From Dehalococcoidia bacterium (GTDB taxonomy: Bacteria > Chloroflexota > Dehalococcoidia > SZUA-161), in contig JAUXAX010000004.1 of assembly GCA_030619685.1 (NCBI GenBank), positions 21,438-85,437 of the forward strand: a stretch of 64,000 bases of DNA, in the 5' to 3' direction. The first letter of the stretch is position 1. Each line of letters starts with the position of its first letter. Below the pieces are notes generated by a model. That model saw nothing but the letters and a program-made list of their open reading frames with translations, had not been told where the DNA came from and did not search any database. The translations under genes were made by a program, and so were the position numbers. Below, in pieces: positions 38,944 through 47,199 of the stretch.

Positions 38944-41574
38944 CTAAAACGTTTTCCGAAGTCGGTATCTTCTCATACTGAGGGAATTAGACACCACGCT
39001 AACTGAGCTGAAAGCCATCGCTGCCCCGGCGATTATGGGGTTAAGCAGAAAGCCAATGAAGGGATACAGTATCCCCGCAGCTATGGGGATGCCTACAGAA
39101 TTATAGAAGAAAGCCCAGAACAGGTTCTGCTTTATCTTGCGCATGGTATAACAACTCAACTCCAGGGTGCGGGCTACATCTCGAAGGTCGTCCTTCACCA
39201 GAACTACCCCTCCCGACTCGATAGCCACGTCCGTCCCCGAGCCGATAGCGATACCAACATCCGATTGAACCAAAGCCGGTGCATCATTTATACCGTCGCC
39301 GACCATAGCTACTGAATGTCCCTGCTCCTGGAGCCTCTTTATCTCAGCGGCTTTATCCTCAGGCAGTACCTCAGCCAGAACACGGTCGATTCCCAGGTTC
39401 TGGGCGATGCTCTCGGCACTCCTGCGGTTATCTCCGGTGATCATGACCACCTGCCTCCCCTGCCTCTTAAGCCAGGTCACCGTTTCAGCAGCGGACTCCT
39501 TGGCTGTATCCGCAACTGCGATTATCCCGGCAACCGTCCCACCCACCGCCACCAGCACCACTGTCTTCCCCTCCTCCTCCAGTTGGGTTATCCTTTCCTC
39601 CGCAGCCGACATATCTATGCCTTTGTCGGCGAGTAGCTTCCTGTTTGCTACCAGAATGGTAGTATCGTTGTATCTTGCCTCCACACCTTTGCCCGGTATA
39701 GCGGAGAAGCTCTCTACCTCTGGAATAGCTATCCCCCTTTCCTCAGCCTTACTGACAATGGCCTCGCTGAGATGGTGCTCCGAGCGTTTCTCAGCCACGG
39801 CAGCCAGCCTCAGGACGTCATCGGTGGAATGAGGATTGGAGAGCGGGATTATATCCGTGACCTCGGGCTTTCCTCGGGTCAGTGTTCCTGTTTTATCGAA
39901 GACGATGGTATCCACCTTGCAAGCCCTCTCCAGAGTCTCGGCGTCCCTGATGAGGATGCCATTCTCTGCCCCCAGACCGGTTCCTACTATTACCGCTGTA
40001 GGCGTAGCCAGGCCAAGGGCGCAGGGGCAGGCAATGATGACCACGGCGATAAATGCAGTGAGTGCGAAGATAAGCTCCGACCCCGACAGATACCAGGCCA
40101 GGAAGGCAATCACCCCAATGGCCAGAACAATGGGGACAAAGTAGGCAGATACTCTGTCCGCCAGCCTCTGCACCGGTGCCTTGCTGCCCTGTGCTTCCTC
40201 CACCAGCCTCACAATTTGAGCAAGAGCGGTATCTTTGCCTACTTTGGTGGCTCTGAACTTGAGCCAGCCGCTCTTGTTCATGGTGCCGCCTATGACATCG
40301 TCATCAACGCCCTTCTCCACGGGGATGCTCTCCCCGGTCAAGAGCGATTGGTCAACCGAAGAGCTTCCCTCCAGAACTATCCCGTCTACGGGGATCGCGC
40401 CCCCCGGCTTCACTATGACCGCATCGCCAACTATAACTTCCTCTACAGGGATTTCCTGCTCCTTATTATCTCTAACTACCAGTGCGGTCTTGGGTTGTAG
40501 CTCGAGTAGCTTACGGATAGAGGCCGAAGTCCTCCCCTTAGCAACAGCCTCCATCAACCTACCCAGCAGGATGAACAGGATAAGTAGCCCTGCTACCTCA
40601 TAATACATGTCATCCTTACCGTAGTTGGGATTGTCGCTCCAGATCAAGATTGCCGTGGCTATGCTGTAAAGGTAAGCGGTGCCGGTGCCCAGGGCGACGA
40701 GGGTATCCATACTAGCGCTGCGGTTTTTAACCACCGTCCTGATCCCCACGGTGTAGAACTGGTAGCCTACGGCGATGATGGGCGTGGTGAGCAGCAGTTG
40801 AAGCAAAGCCATGCTGCCATCGCTGAGGGAAGGAAGCGGCAGACCAACATGGTGGCCCATAGCGAAATAGAGCAGTGGCAGGCCAAAGACTGCAGCCACA
40901 AGGACCTTGATCTTCAGTATCTTTATCTCCCTCTGACGTACCTCTTTCTCCCGATCGACAGTGGTCTCTTCCACCGGTGTATAGCCAGCATCCTTTATCG
41001 CCTTTTTGATAGCTTCGCGATTGGTCAATGCCGGATCAAAGGCTACTATCGCCTTTTCATTGATGAAAAGCTGGCTGGAGAGTATGCCCTTGACCCCCTT
41101 GAGCGCCGCCTCAACGGTGCCCACGCAGTGAGCGTTGTCCATGCCAATCACCTTGAGATTGAGCGTCTCGGCTTCTTCCTTGATCACGCTGTAGCCTGCG
41201 TCCCCTACCGCCCGCTCCAGCGCTTGAGGAGTCGCTTTAGCTGGGTCGTATTCCACATACGCTCTCTCAGTGGCGAAGTTCACTGCAGCTTTGGACACTC
41301 CTTCCACCTTACTAAGAGAGCCCTCTATAGAAACGGCGCAGGAGGCGCAGTGCATACCTTTTATGTTAAGTGTTGCCTTCTCCAAATGCCCTTCGAGACC
41401 CCCTTCTCCCTCGGAAGCCTTTGTTTCGTCAGGCGAAGGCGCAGCCATGCCTTTTTGAGAGAGGAACTTATCCCTGCAGCCCGGGCTACAGAAGTAGTAG
41501 GTCTGCCCCTCGTGCTCTGCACTGAGAGCCGTCTTCTCATCCACCTCCATCCCGCATATCGGGTCTATTGCCAT
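38944..41574 (-). CDS. copA: Copper-exporting P-type ATPase with YHS and two HMA domains
   Basis: An 876-aa P1B-type ATPase that pumps Cu(I) out of the cytoplasm. From the N-terminus: a YHS domain (DPICGMEVDEKTA, HEGQTYYFCSPGC; residues 1-40), a heavy-metal domain with GMHCASC, and a second one in which the CxxC is lost (GMDNAHCVGT). Eight membrane helices follow, with CPC in IIACPCALGLATP (near residue 513), phosphorylation motif DKTGTLTRG (near 558), GDGINDAPAL and GSGTDVAIES. A YHS fusion is a known variant. The ribosome site is AGGATGAGG. It stands between two copies of a palindromic repeat. Confidence 0.93.
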   Translation of the reverse strand: MAIDPICGMEVDEKTALSAEHEGQTYYFCSPGCRDKFLSQKGMAAPSPDETKASEGEGGLEGHLEKATLNIKGMHCASCAVSIEGSLSKVEGVSKAAVNFATERAYVEYDPAKATPQALERAVGDAGYSVIKEEAETLNLKVIGMDNAHCVGTVEAALKGVKGILSSQLFINEKAIVAFDPALTNREAIKKAIKDAGYTPVEETTVDREKEVRQREIKILKIKVLVAAVFGLPLLYFAMGHHVGLPLPSLSDGSMALLQLLLTTPIIAVGYQFYTVGIRTVVKNRSASMDTLVALGTGTAYLYSIATAILIWSDNPNYGKDDMYYEVAGLLILFILLGRLMEAVAKGRTSASIRKLLELQPKTALVVRDNKEQEIPVEEVIVGDAVIVKPGGAIPVDGIVLEGSSSVDQSLLTGESIPVEKGVDDDVIGGTMNKSGWLKFRATKVGKDTALAQIVRLVEEAQGSKAPVQRLADRVSAYFVPIVLAIGVIAFLAWYLSGSELIFALTAFIAVVIIACPCALGLATPTAVIVGTGLGAENGILIRDAETLERACKVDTIVFDKTGTLTRGKPEVTDIIPLSNPHSTDDVLRLAAVAEKRSEHHLSEAIVSKAEERGIAIPEVESFSAIPGKGVEARYNDTTILVANRKLLADKGIDMSAAEERITQLEEEGKTVVLVAVGGTVAGIIAVADTAKESAAETVTWLKRQGRQVVMITGDNRRSAESIAQNLGIDRVLAEVLPEDKAAEIKRLQEQGHSVAMVGDGINDAPALVQSDVGIAIGSGTDVAIESGGVVLVKDDLRDVARTLELSCYTMRKIKQNLFWAFFYNSVGIPIAAGILYPFIGFLLNPIIAGAAMAFSSVSVVSNSLSMRRYRLRKTF

Positions 41575-41604
41575 AACCTCATCCTATCTCCAGCCAGCAG
41601 AGTT

Positions 41605-41684
41605 GTAGGGTGGGTGCAGCGTAGCGCAACCCACCATCAACCGCATCAGGGGTGGTGGGTTCCGTTTCACTCCACCCACCCTAC
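41605..41684. repeat. Palindromic repeat, copy 2 (MITE-like)
   Basis: 80 bases with the same outer arms and inner arms as the copy at 38843, in the same orientation; the loop differs and is 12 bases shorter. It occupies most of the spacer between the start of copA and the end of the flavodiiron gene, so it may contain or modify the copA promoter. Confidence 0.85.
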
Positions 41685-41704
41685 CTTTCTTTGGTAAAAC
41701 GCTA

Positions 41705-42898
41705 TCAAGCAAAGTCATGCTCTTTGTGTTTTTGGGCAATAGTGGTTGCCAGACTATCCAGTGCCTTGAAATCGTCTTCTTTGGGGAAGCCCTTACAGAG
41801 CACCGGCTCCAGTATCTCTACCTTCAGGTTAGGGAGCATCGCGGCGAGCTGCTCAACCGCCTTGCCTCCCCACCCGTAGGAGCCAAAAATAGAGACAAAT
41901 CTCAGTTTCGGCCTCAGGGCGTTCGCCAGGAAGGCGGCATACACAACATTCGGATGCGCACCGGCTAGAACGGTAGGTGTTCCGATAACAACTGTCGCCG
42001 CATCCACCAACGCCATTGCTAGCTTCCCGATGTCGGTTACTGTGAGGTCGAATTGTTTCACCGTCACGCCTCTTTGGGCTAAAGCTTCGACAAGGTATTC
42101 GACCATCTTATGAGTGCTGCCATGCATCGAGATATAGGGTAATACCACAATGTTTCTGGGCTCATCGAAGACCCAGCTATGATACGCTTTCAAGATGAAC
42201 TCTGGCTTGTCATACACGGGGCCGTGGCTGGGAGCGATGATGTCAATTACATAGTCCTTTATTTTCTCCAGGTTCTTCTCGATGTTCGTTCGGAAGGGCA
42301 TCATGATTTCCGCATAGTATCTCTTGGCTGCCTCATAGACCTGCCCTTCATCAGTTACATACAAGTCGCTTGTGGCCAGATGGGAACCAAAAAAATCACA
42401 GGGGAACAGTATCTTATCTTCCCTCAAATAGGTAAGCATTGTCTCCGGCCAGTGAACCCATGGAGCATAGATAAATTCCAGGGTTCTATCTCCCAGCGAA
42501 ATGGTCTCTTTATCGTTTACCGCTATGAATTTCTCTTCCGGAATCATGAGCAAGTCTATGAGCATATCCTTACATCTGGGCGTGGCAACGACCTTTGCCT
42601 CAGGGTATCTTTCAAGGACTTGGGGGAGAGTGCCGGAATGATCCTGCTCGGCATGATTGGCAACAATATAGTTTATATTTCCAATTCCAAGCCGATTCAG
42701 CCGGTTTATCAACACATCCTGCATAGTAGGGTCTACCGTATCAATAAGAGCTGCTTTTTCACTACCCTCAATGACATATGAGTTATAAGTCGTGCCATCA
42801 GGAAGTGGTATAAGCGAGTCAAACAACCGCCTGTCCCAGTCGATTGCTCCGACCCAGTAGACACCTTCAGCTAGCTTAACATTGCTCATTTTACCCAA
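41705..42898 (-). CDS. fprA: Flavodiiron protein (A-type flavoprotein, FprA)
   Basis: A 397-aa cytoplasmic reductase of O2 to water and/or NO to N2O. The N-terminal metallo-beta-lactamase-like domain has the di-iron ligands in NHAEQDHSGT, then DFFGSHLA and APSHGPVYDKP. The C-terminal flavodoxin-like domain (residues about 255-397) binds FMN, with SMHGSTHKMVEYL and FGSYGWGGKAVEQL. The chosen start is TTG 42898, seven bases after AAAGGAG; ATG 42889 is three codons on. The last gene of the sulfur operon, it would protect the oxygen-labile Fe-S machinery. Confidence 0.92.
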   Translation of the reverse strand: MGKMSNVKLAEGVYWVGAIDWDRRLFDSLIPLPDGTTYNSYVIEGSEKAALIDTVDPTMQDVLINRLNRLGIGNINYIVANHAEQDHSGTLPQVLERYPEAKVVATPRCKDMLIDLLMIPEEKFIAVNDKETISLGDRTLEFIYAPWVHWPETMLTYLREDKILFPCDFFGSHLATSDLYVTDEGQVYEAAKRYYAEIMMPFRTNIEKNLEKIKDYVIDIIAPSHGPVYDKPEFILKAYHSWVFDEPRNIVVLPYISMHGSTHKMVEYLVEALAQRGVTVKQFDLTVTDIGKLAMALVDAATVVIGTPTVLAGAHPNVVYAAFLANALRPKLRFVSIFGSYGWGGKAVEQLAAMLPNLKVEILEPVLCKGFPKEDDFKALDSLATTIAQKHKEHDFA

Positions 42899-42943
42899 GG
42901 CATGACTCCTTTCTACAAACATCGAGCATTCAATCCCTTATTC

Positions 42944-43174
42944 CTACTTGGATTTCCTGACATACACTTTGTACTCCCCGGCCTCTTCCTCAATCCCTAG
43001 CAACTCGTTTCCCGTCATGCTGCACCAGGCAGGCATATCCTCCTTTATCCCCTCATCGTCAGCCAGCACCTCCAGCACCTGCCCCACCTCCAGCTCCTTG
43101 AGCTTCTTAGCGGCGTGAGCAATGGGCATGGGGCAGTATAGTCCAATGCAATCCAAAGTGGCGTCTGCCTTCAT
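42944..43174 (-). CDS. TusA-family sulfur carrier
   Basis: A 76-aa sulfurtransferase with the hallmark LDCIGLYCPMPIAHAAKKLK, where the second-half Cys of the CPMP motif carries persulfide. VLEVLADDEGIKEDMPAWC completes the fold. TusA-like proteins pass sulfur from cysteine desulfurase to thiouridine, molybdopterin or selenium pathways. It lies between the DsrE-like gene (16 bases upstream) and fprA. GGAGGAGG precedes the ATG. Because selD is encoded nearby, a YedF-like link to selenium is conceivable but not shown. Confidence 0.9.
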   Translation of the reverse strand: MKADATLDCIGLYCPMPIAHAAKKLKELEVGQVLEVLADDEGIKEDMPAWCSMTGNELLGIEEEAGEYKVYVRKSK

Positions 43175-43189
43175 AGCCCTGCCTCCTCC

Positions 43190-43666
43190 TTAAATGAATA
43201 GGTTGAGCTTCGCTTCCCTTGCCTCAGACAGATAGGTAGCCACCCCGCAATAGCTGTCCACCTCGGGGATGAAGGCCTCCCTGGTTATCCCCATCATACC
43301 CATGGAGGTAGTACAGGCCATGAACTTGACCCCCATCTCCCTGGCCAAACCTATCATCTCATCAAGGGAAGGGAACTTGGAATCCCGCATCAACCTTACC
43401 ATCATCCACTTGCCCAGTCCCACCATGTGGAACCTGGACAGGGGCAGCCTTTTTGGGCCACCTCGATTCATGAAGTTGAGCATCTTCCTCATTATCCCCC
43501 GACTTTTGATCGGGCCCTGGTTCTTCTTAATGACATTCAGACCCCAGAATGTGAAAAACATGCTCACATCCATCCCGCTGGAAGCGGCCCCTATGGCTAT
43601 GTTGAAGGCGGCCAGGGCCTTGTCCAACTCCCCGCTGAATACCACCATTGTAACCTTTTCAGGCAT
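43190..43666 (-). CDS. DsrE/DsrF/DrsH-like sulfur-relay protein
   Basis: A 158-aa protein of the DsrE/DsrF-like superfamily, whose members receive persulfide sulfur on a conserved cysteine. It reads KVTMVVFSGELDKALAAFNI, MFFTFWGLNVIKK, and MGVKFMACTTSMGMMG with the candidate cysteine. The start at ATG 43666 is set by AAGGAGG; an ATG or GTG upstream (43705) would extend it over the zinc-ribbon end and lacks a ribosome site. It is in the operon between the zinc-ribbon protein and TusA, consistent with a sulfur-transfer chain IscS to TusA to DsrE. Confidence 0.88.
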   Translation of the reverse strand: MPEKVTMVVFSGELDKALAAFNIAIGAASSGMDVSMFFTFWGLNVIKKNQGPIKSRGIMRKMLNFMNRGGPKRLPLSRFHMVGLGKWMMVRLMRDSKFPSLDEMIGLAREMGVKFMACTTSMGMMGITREAFIPEVDSYCGVATYLSEAREAKLNLFI

Positions 43667-43677
43667 GGCGATCCTCC

Positions 43678-43875
43678 TTATCTCCATTCTAGCGCGCCCC
43701 CACACTGGGGACAGACCCTTGCCTCCCTCACCACCGCTATCTCACACCTTGCGCAGTAGCGTAGGGTCACGCCGCATGGCTTGCAGAAGGGAAACCTGGC
43801 CTCGAGAATTTCCTCCTCACAATAGGGGCAAATGCGCTTACCCTTCTTTTCCTTTGGCTCTTCACTCCTGTTCAT
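43678..43875 (-). CDS. Small double zinc-ribbon protein
   Basis: A 65-aa protein with four CxxC-type motifs in order: ICPYCEEE, FCKPCGVT, YCARCEIA and VCPQCGGA, so two zinc knuckles (or Fe-S sites) are expected. The N-terminus is highly charged. ATG 43875 has GGAGG four bases upstream. It overlaps the iscU stop by 14 bases, showing it is translated with the iscU-iscS genes. No family name is certain. It may be a small adaptor of the sulfur operon. Confidence 0.75.
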   Translation of the reverse strand: MNRSEEPKEKKGKRICPYCEEEILEARFPFCKPCGVTLRYCARCEIAVVREARVCPQCGGALEWR

Positions 43876-44278
43876 CCTTCCTCCTTCTCTTGGTCTCCAC
43901 CTTTCTGCCCTGCTTCTTAAGGTAATCATCTATGGCCTTATTCAGCGCTTGGGCGCCGAGGTTGGAGCAGTGGTACTTGTTCTTGGGCAGTCCCTCCAGT
44001 TCCTCGGCCACCAGCGCCGGGGTGATCTTTCTCGCTTCCTCCAATGTCTTCCCCATAGCCATCTCGCTCACCATACTGGAAACAGCGATGGCAGCCCCGC
44101 AGCCGAAGGTCTTGAACTTGATATCGCTGAGACGATTATCGCTCACCTTGATATAGAAGGTCATCAGGTCCCCGCACACGGGGTTGCCTTCCTCGCCGAT
44201 GCCATCAGCACCCTCTATCTCCCCCACATTGCGGGGGTTCATGAAATGCTCCATCACTTTTTCGCTATACACAGGCAT
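43862..44278 (-). CDS. iscU: Iron-sulfur cluster scaffold, IscU/NifU-type
   Basis: A 138-aa Fe-S scaffold. It begins VYSEKVMEHFMNPRNVGEIE and carries the three ligand cysteines in GNPVCGDLM, FKTFGCGAAIA and YHCSNLGAQAL. This is the U-type scaffold without NifU's C-terminal domain; the aspartate neighbouring the first cysteine (CGD) is typical. ATG 44278 has GGAGG seven bases upstream and lies one base after the iscS stop, so the two are coupled. It builds [2Fe-2S]/[4Fe-4S] clusters from sulfur delivered by the desulfurase. Confidence 0.93.
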   Translation of the reverse strand: MPVYSEKVMEHFMNPRNVGEIEGADGIGEEGNPVCGDLMTFYIKVSDNRLSDIKFKTFGCGAAIAVSSMVSEMAMGKTLEEARKITPALVAEELEGLPKNKYHCSNLGAQALNKAIDDYLKKQGRKVETKRRRKDEQE

Positions 44279-44279
44279 C

Positions 44280-45467
44280 TTATCTCCTCCCATTCTGCTC
44301 TTTTAAGTATTTGGCATATAGCGGCGACATCTGCCGCAGCCTATCCACAATGGGCGGCAGCACTTCTAATAAATAGTCAATATCCTCCTCGGTATTCCCC
44401 ACGCCGATACTGAAGAGTAGCGAGCCATGCGCTATTTCATGGGCAAGCCCCATAGCGAGGAGAACATGTGAGGCTTTCAGCGCCCTGGAGGTGCAGGCGG
44501 AACCGCTGGCTGCAGCTATCCCCTGATGATTCAGGAGCATGAGCATTGACTCCCCTTCGATGAACTCAATGCAGAAGCTGGCATTGCCAGGGAGGCGCTG
44601 TGTGGGATGGCCGGTCAGGATCACACGATCGATCCGCGAAGGTAGACCCTCGATCAACCTGTCGCGCAGGGCTGAGATGCGCTCAATCCTGGACCCCATC
44701 TCTTTGCTGACAAGCTCAGAAGCCTTTCCCAAGCCTACGATTGCGGGCACGTTCTCAGTCCCCGCCCTCCGCCCTCCCTCTTGCACTCCACCGTCGAGAA
44801 AGGGGATGATGCGCACTCCCTTCTTCAGCCAGAGAGCGCCAACGCCCTTGGGCCCGTAAAACTGGTTACCAGCCAGGCTCAGCGCGTCCACCCCCAGCTC
44901 CGTGACATCCACCGGAATAGTACCAGCAGTGGCCACAGCGTCGGTGTGAAAGATAGCCCCAGCTTCCTTGGCCAGCCTCGCTATCTCCCGGAGGGGCTGG
45001 ATGGTCCCCACTTCACCGTTGGCGTGCATGATGGAGACTAGAACTGTGTCCTTCCTGATGCTGCGAGCCACATCCTCAGGATCCAACAGCCCGTATCTAT
45101 CCACCGGCACCAGGGTAAGCTCAAAACCCTGTTTCTCCAGAGTTCGCGCCGAATGCAGTACCGAGAAGTGCTCGATAGCTGAGATGACAATATGCCTACC
45201 CTTAGATTGCTGGGCTGCCGCCAATCCCTTAATAGCGAAGTTGTTCGACTCAGTGCCACTGGAGGTAAAGATGACCTCCTCGGGTTGGGCTCCAATTAGG
45301 GCAGCAACCTTGCCCCGTGCGACCTCTATCGCTTCCCTGCCTTCGTCTCCCCAGCTATGCAGTGATTGGGGGTTGCCATGAGCATCCCTGAGATAAGGCA
45401 GCATAGCCTCCAGCACTTCGGGCAACAGCGGAGTTGTGGCAGCGTTATCCAGGTAAACCTTCCTCAT
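44280..45467 (-). CDS. iscS: Cysteine desulfurase, IscS/NifS-type
   Basis: A 395-aa PLP enzyme that removes sulfur from cysteine as persulfide. It reads [32 protein letters not shown], the lysine region [20 protein letters not shown], and the catalytic-cysteine loop [18 protein letters not shown] full NifS-like order is visible. Start at ATG 45467 has GGGAGG six bases upstream; the frame is open 15 codons further without a ribosome site. First gene of a six-gene operon (iscS, iscU, zinc ribbon, DsrE-like, TusA-like, fprA). Group I (IscS) or NifS cannot be separated here. Confidence 0.93.
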   Translation of the reverse strand: MRKVYLDNAATTPLLPEVLEAMLPYLRDAHGNPQSLHSWGDEGREAIEVARGKVAALIGAQPEEVIFTSSGTESNNFAIKGLAAAQQSKGRHIVISAIEHFSVLHSARTLEKQGFELTLVPVDRYGLLDPEDVARSIRKDTVLVSIMHANGEVGTIQPLREIARLAKEAGAIFHTDAVATAGTIPVDVTELGVDALSLAGNQFYGPKGVGALWLKKGVRIIPFLDGGVQEGGRRAGTENVPAIVGLGKASELVSKEMGSRIERISALRDRLIEGLPSRIDRVILTGHPTQRLPGNASFCIEFIEGESMLMLLNHQGIAAASGSACTSRALKASHVLLAMGLAHEIAHGSLLFSIGVGNTEEDIDYLLEVLPPIVDRLRQMSPLYAKYLKEQNGRR

Positions 45468-46364
45468 TTCCTTCCTCCCAAGCAGTCGCCTCGCAACCGG
45501 AGACAGAATCACCGTGCCGGTCGGTTTCCATTAGGTAATTCTAGGCCGCTGACCAGGCTCAGTCTGTGACTTTTGTCTCAGCGCAGCGTCCCGCGACCTT
45601 CTTGCTCTTTCCCCTCCTTGACCAGGAGGTCATTTCGCTGTCTCTCAGCATCCAGGTTCACCAAAATGACCACAACAGCTCTGCCTCTTCCATATTTTGA
45701 TTAAGTTGTTACGAAACACGAGATACAACTTTCTGTGAAGAGGCATTGGGACTGCCATATTGGTGAAGACAGCTCTCACGCTTGGCATCTAACTTCACCT
45801 CCGCCTTCAATTGCTCCCTTGTCGGCTAACCCGTCTTATTTCCTTCGTAAACGGCGAACATCACCTGCACATAACCGCATTCGCCTTCATTACAGGCACC
45901 AAACATGGACCGATTATATACCACTCTCACCAGAAAAAATACAGATGCTAATGAAGTCTATCGCCATGCTAGCAAGTTCTAAATCAAGAAGTCCCAAAAT
46001 GGAGGGGAAGAAGGTTAGAAAATTATCACATTTAGCGAGCGATCTCTGACCAGAGCTTGACATTCCAAGTTCTGTGAATGTTAGGTCACTCGTCTTTCAT
46101 CTGTAGGCGACCTCTCCTAAACCCCCAAAGACTCGATTATCGCTTTGTTGAACCTGGGCAGGTCAGCCAGCAGAGGTATTGTAGCGCAGAAAGGAAGTCA
46201 AAAGAAAGACACTGGAGTCAAGAAAGAGTTATAATAGCAACTGTCAGGGAGTAAGACTTTGGATTTTGAAGTGTCCGTTATTTCCTGAACCAGAATGTCC
46301 GCACCTTTGAGGCAGACGACTATCTAGCACTAGCTGCAGTTCCTGCCTTAAGAATCGAATTCAC
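45468..46364. other. 897-base gene-free stretch with possible gene remnants
   Basis: No complete gene is supported. On the minus strand, a 40-codon open stretch (45578-45700; ends RQRNDLLVKEGKEQEGRGTLR-like, with no start codon) and a 26-codon open end (46117-46197; reads LPFCATIPLLADLPRF then NKAIIESLGV) look coding in style but lack starts and upstream continuation. They may be the ends of decayed genes. A TATAAT at 46231-46236, without a good -35, may serve the rhomboid gene 130 bases on. A hairpin CCTCC-TTGACCA-GGAGG lies near 45613. Confidence 0.4.
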
Positions 46365-47123
46365 ATGTTTCCCATTTCCGATAGCGACCTCAAAACCCGC
46401 AGCCTCCCCTTCGTCAACGTGACCCTGATTGCCCTATGCGCCGCCGTCTTCATCTACGAGCTGGCGATCGGGGGATCACAACGAGGCATCTTCTTCTACC
46501 AGTTCGGCCTCATACCTGATGAATTGGCCCATGGCATTAACTATGAGTGGTTGTCGACGCCCACAGGAGAGTTAGTTGATATTGCCACTCCTATTCCTAA
46601 CTGGGCAACCATGTTCACCTCGATGTTCATGCATGGAGACTGGATGCACTTCGCGGTTAACATGCTTTTCCTATGGGTATTCGGTGATAACGTGGAGGAC
46701 AGGTTCGGACACTTCAGATATCTGCTCTTCTACCTTGCGGCTGGCGTGGCAGCGGTCTGGCTCCAGATTGCAATAGACACCACGTCCACAGTTCCAACCA
46801 TCGGTGCCAGCGGCGCCATCGCCGGGGTTCTAGGAGCCTACCTTCTTCTTTTCCCCTACAGCCGCATACGCACAGCCGTTGTCTTTTTCTTCATCACCAT
46901 CGTTCGAATCCCAGCCTTCTTACTACTCGGTTTCTGGTTCTTGCTCCAGTTCTTCAGCGGCCTCGGCTCATTAGGTCCTTCGTCGCAGACAGGCGGGGTG
47001 GCATATTGGGCTCACATAGGCGGGTTTCTCCTGGGTATCGCGGTGGTCATCATCCACAAGCTCGCCACCCGCCAGAGTATTTGGCCAAGAGGGCCTCGAG
47101 GAGGGCCTGTGGAAGAGCCTTGA
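46365..47123 (+). CDS. Rhomboid-family intramembrane serine protease
   Basis: A 252-aa membrane protease with six or seven hydrophobic segments. It carries the catalytic serine in GASGAIAGVLGAYLLLFPYS and histidine in AHIGGFLLG; a MHGDWMHFAVNMLFLWVFGDN loop is the conserved HxxxN region. It cleaves other membrane proteins within the bilayer; the substrate is unknown. The start at ATG 46365 has no evident ribosome site. The C-terminus is Pro/Gly-rich. Its next gene, an HDAC-like protein, starts 76 bases later. Confidence 0.9.
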   Translation: MFPISDSDLKTRSLPFVNVTLIALCAAVFIYELAIGGSQRGIFFYQFGLIPDELAHGINYEWLSTPTGELVDIATPIPNWATMFTSMFMHGDWMHFAVNMLFLWVFGDNVEDRFGHFRYLLFYLAAGVAAVWLQIAIDTTSTVPTIGASGAIAGVLGAYLLLFPYSRIRTAVVFFFITIVRIPAFLLLGFWFLLQFFSGLGSLGPSSQTGGVAYWAHIGGFLLGIAVVIIHKLATRQSIWPRGPRGGPVEEP

Positions 47124-47199
47124 CGTGCCACAGTACTGGCGGGGCAGGTGGCTCTAGCTGCCATTGCTTCTTTCATATCTATACTGAAGGGAGTACAAA

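Noticed and set aside
40798..41697. A 299-codon plus-strand open frame opposite copA
   Set aside because: It overlaps the copA N-terminal domains and the palindromic repeat; copA has clear motifs.
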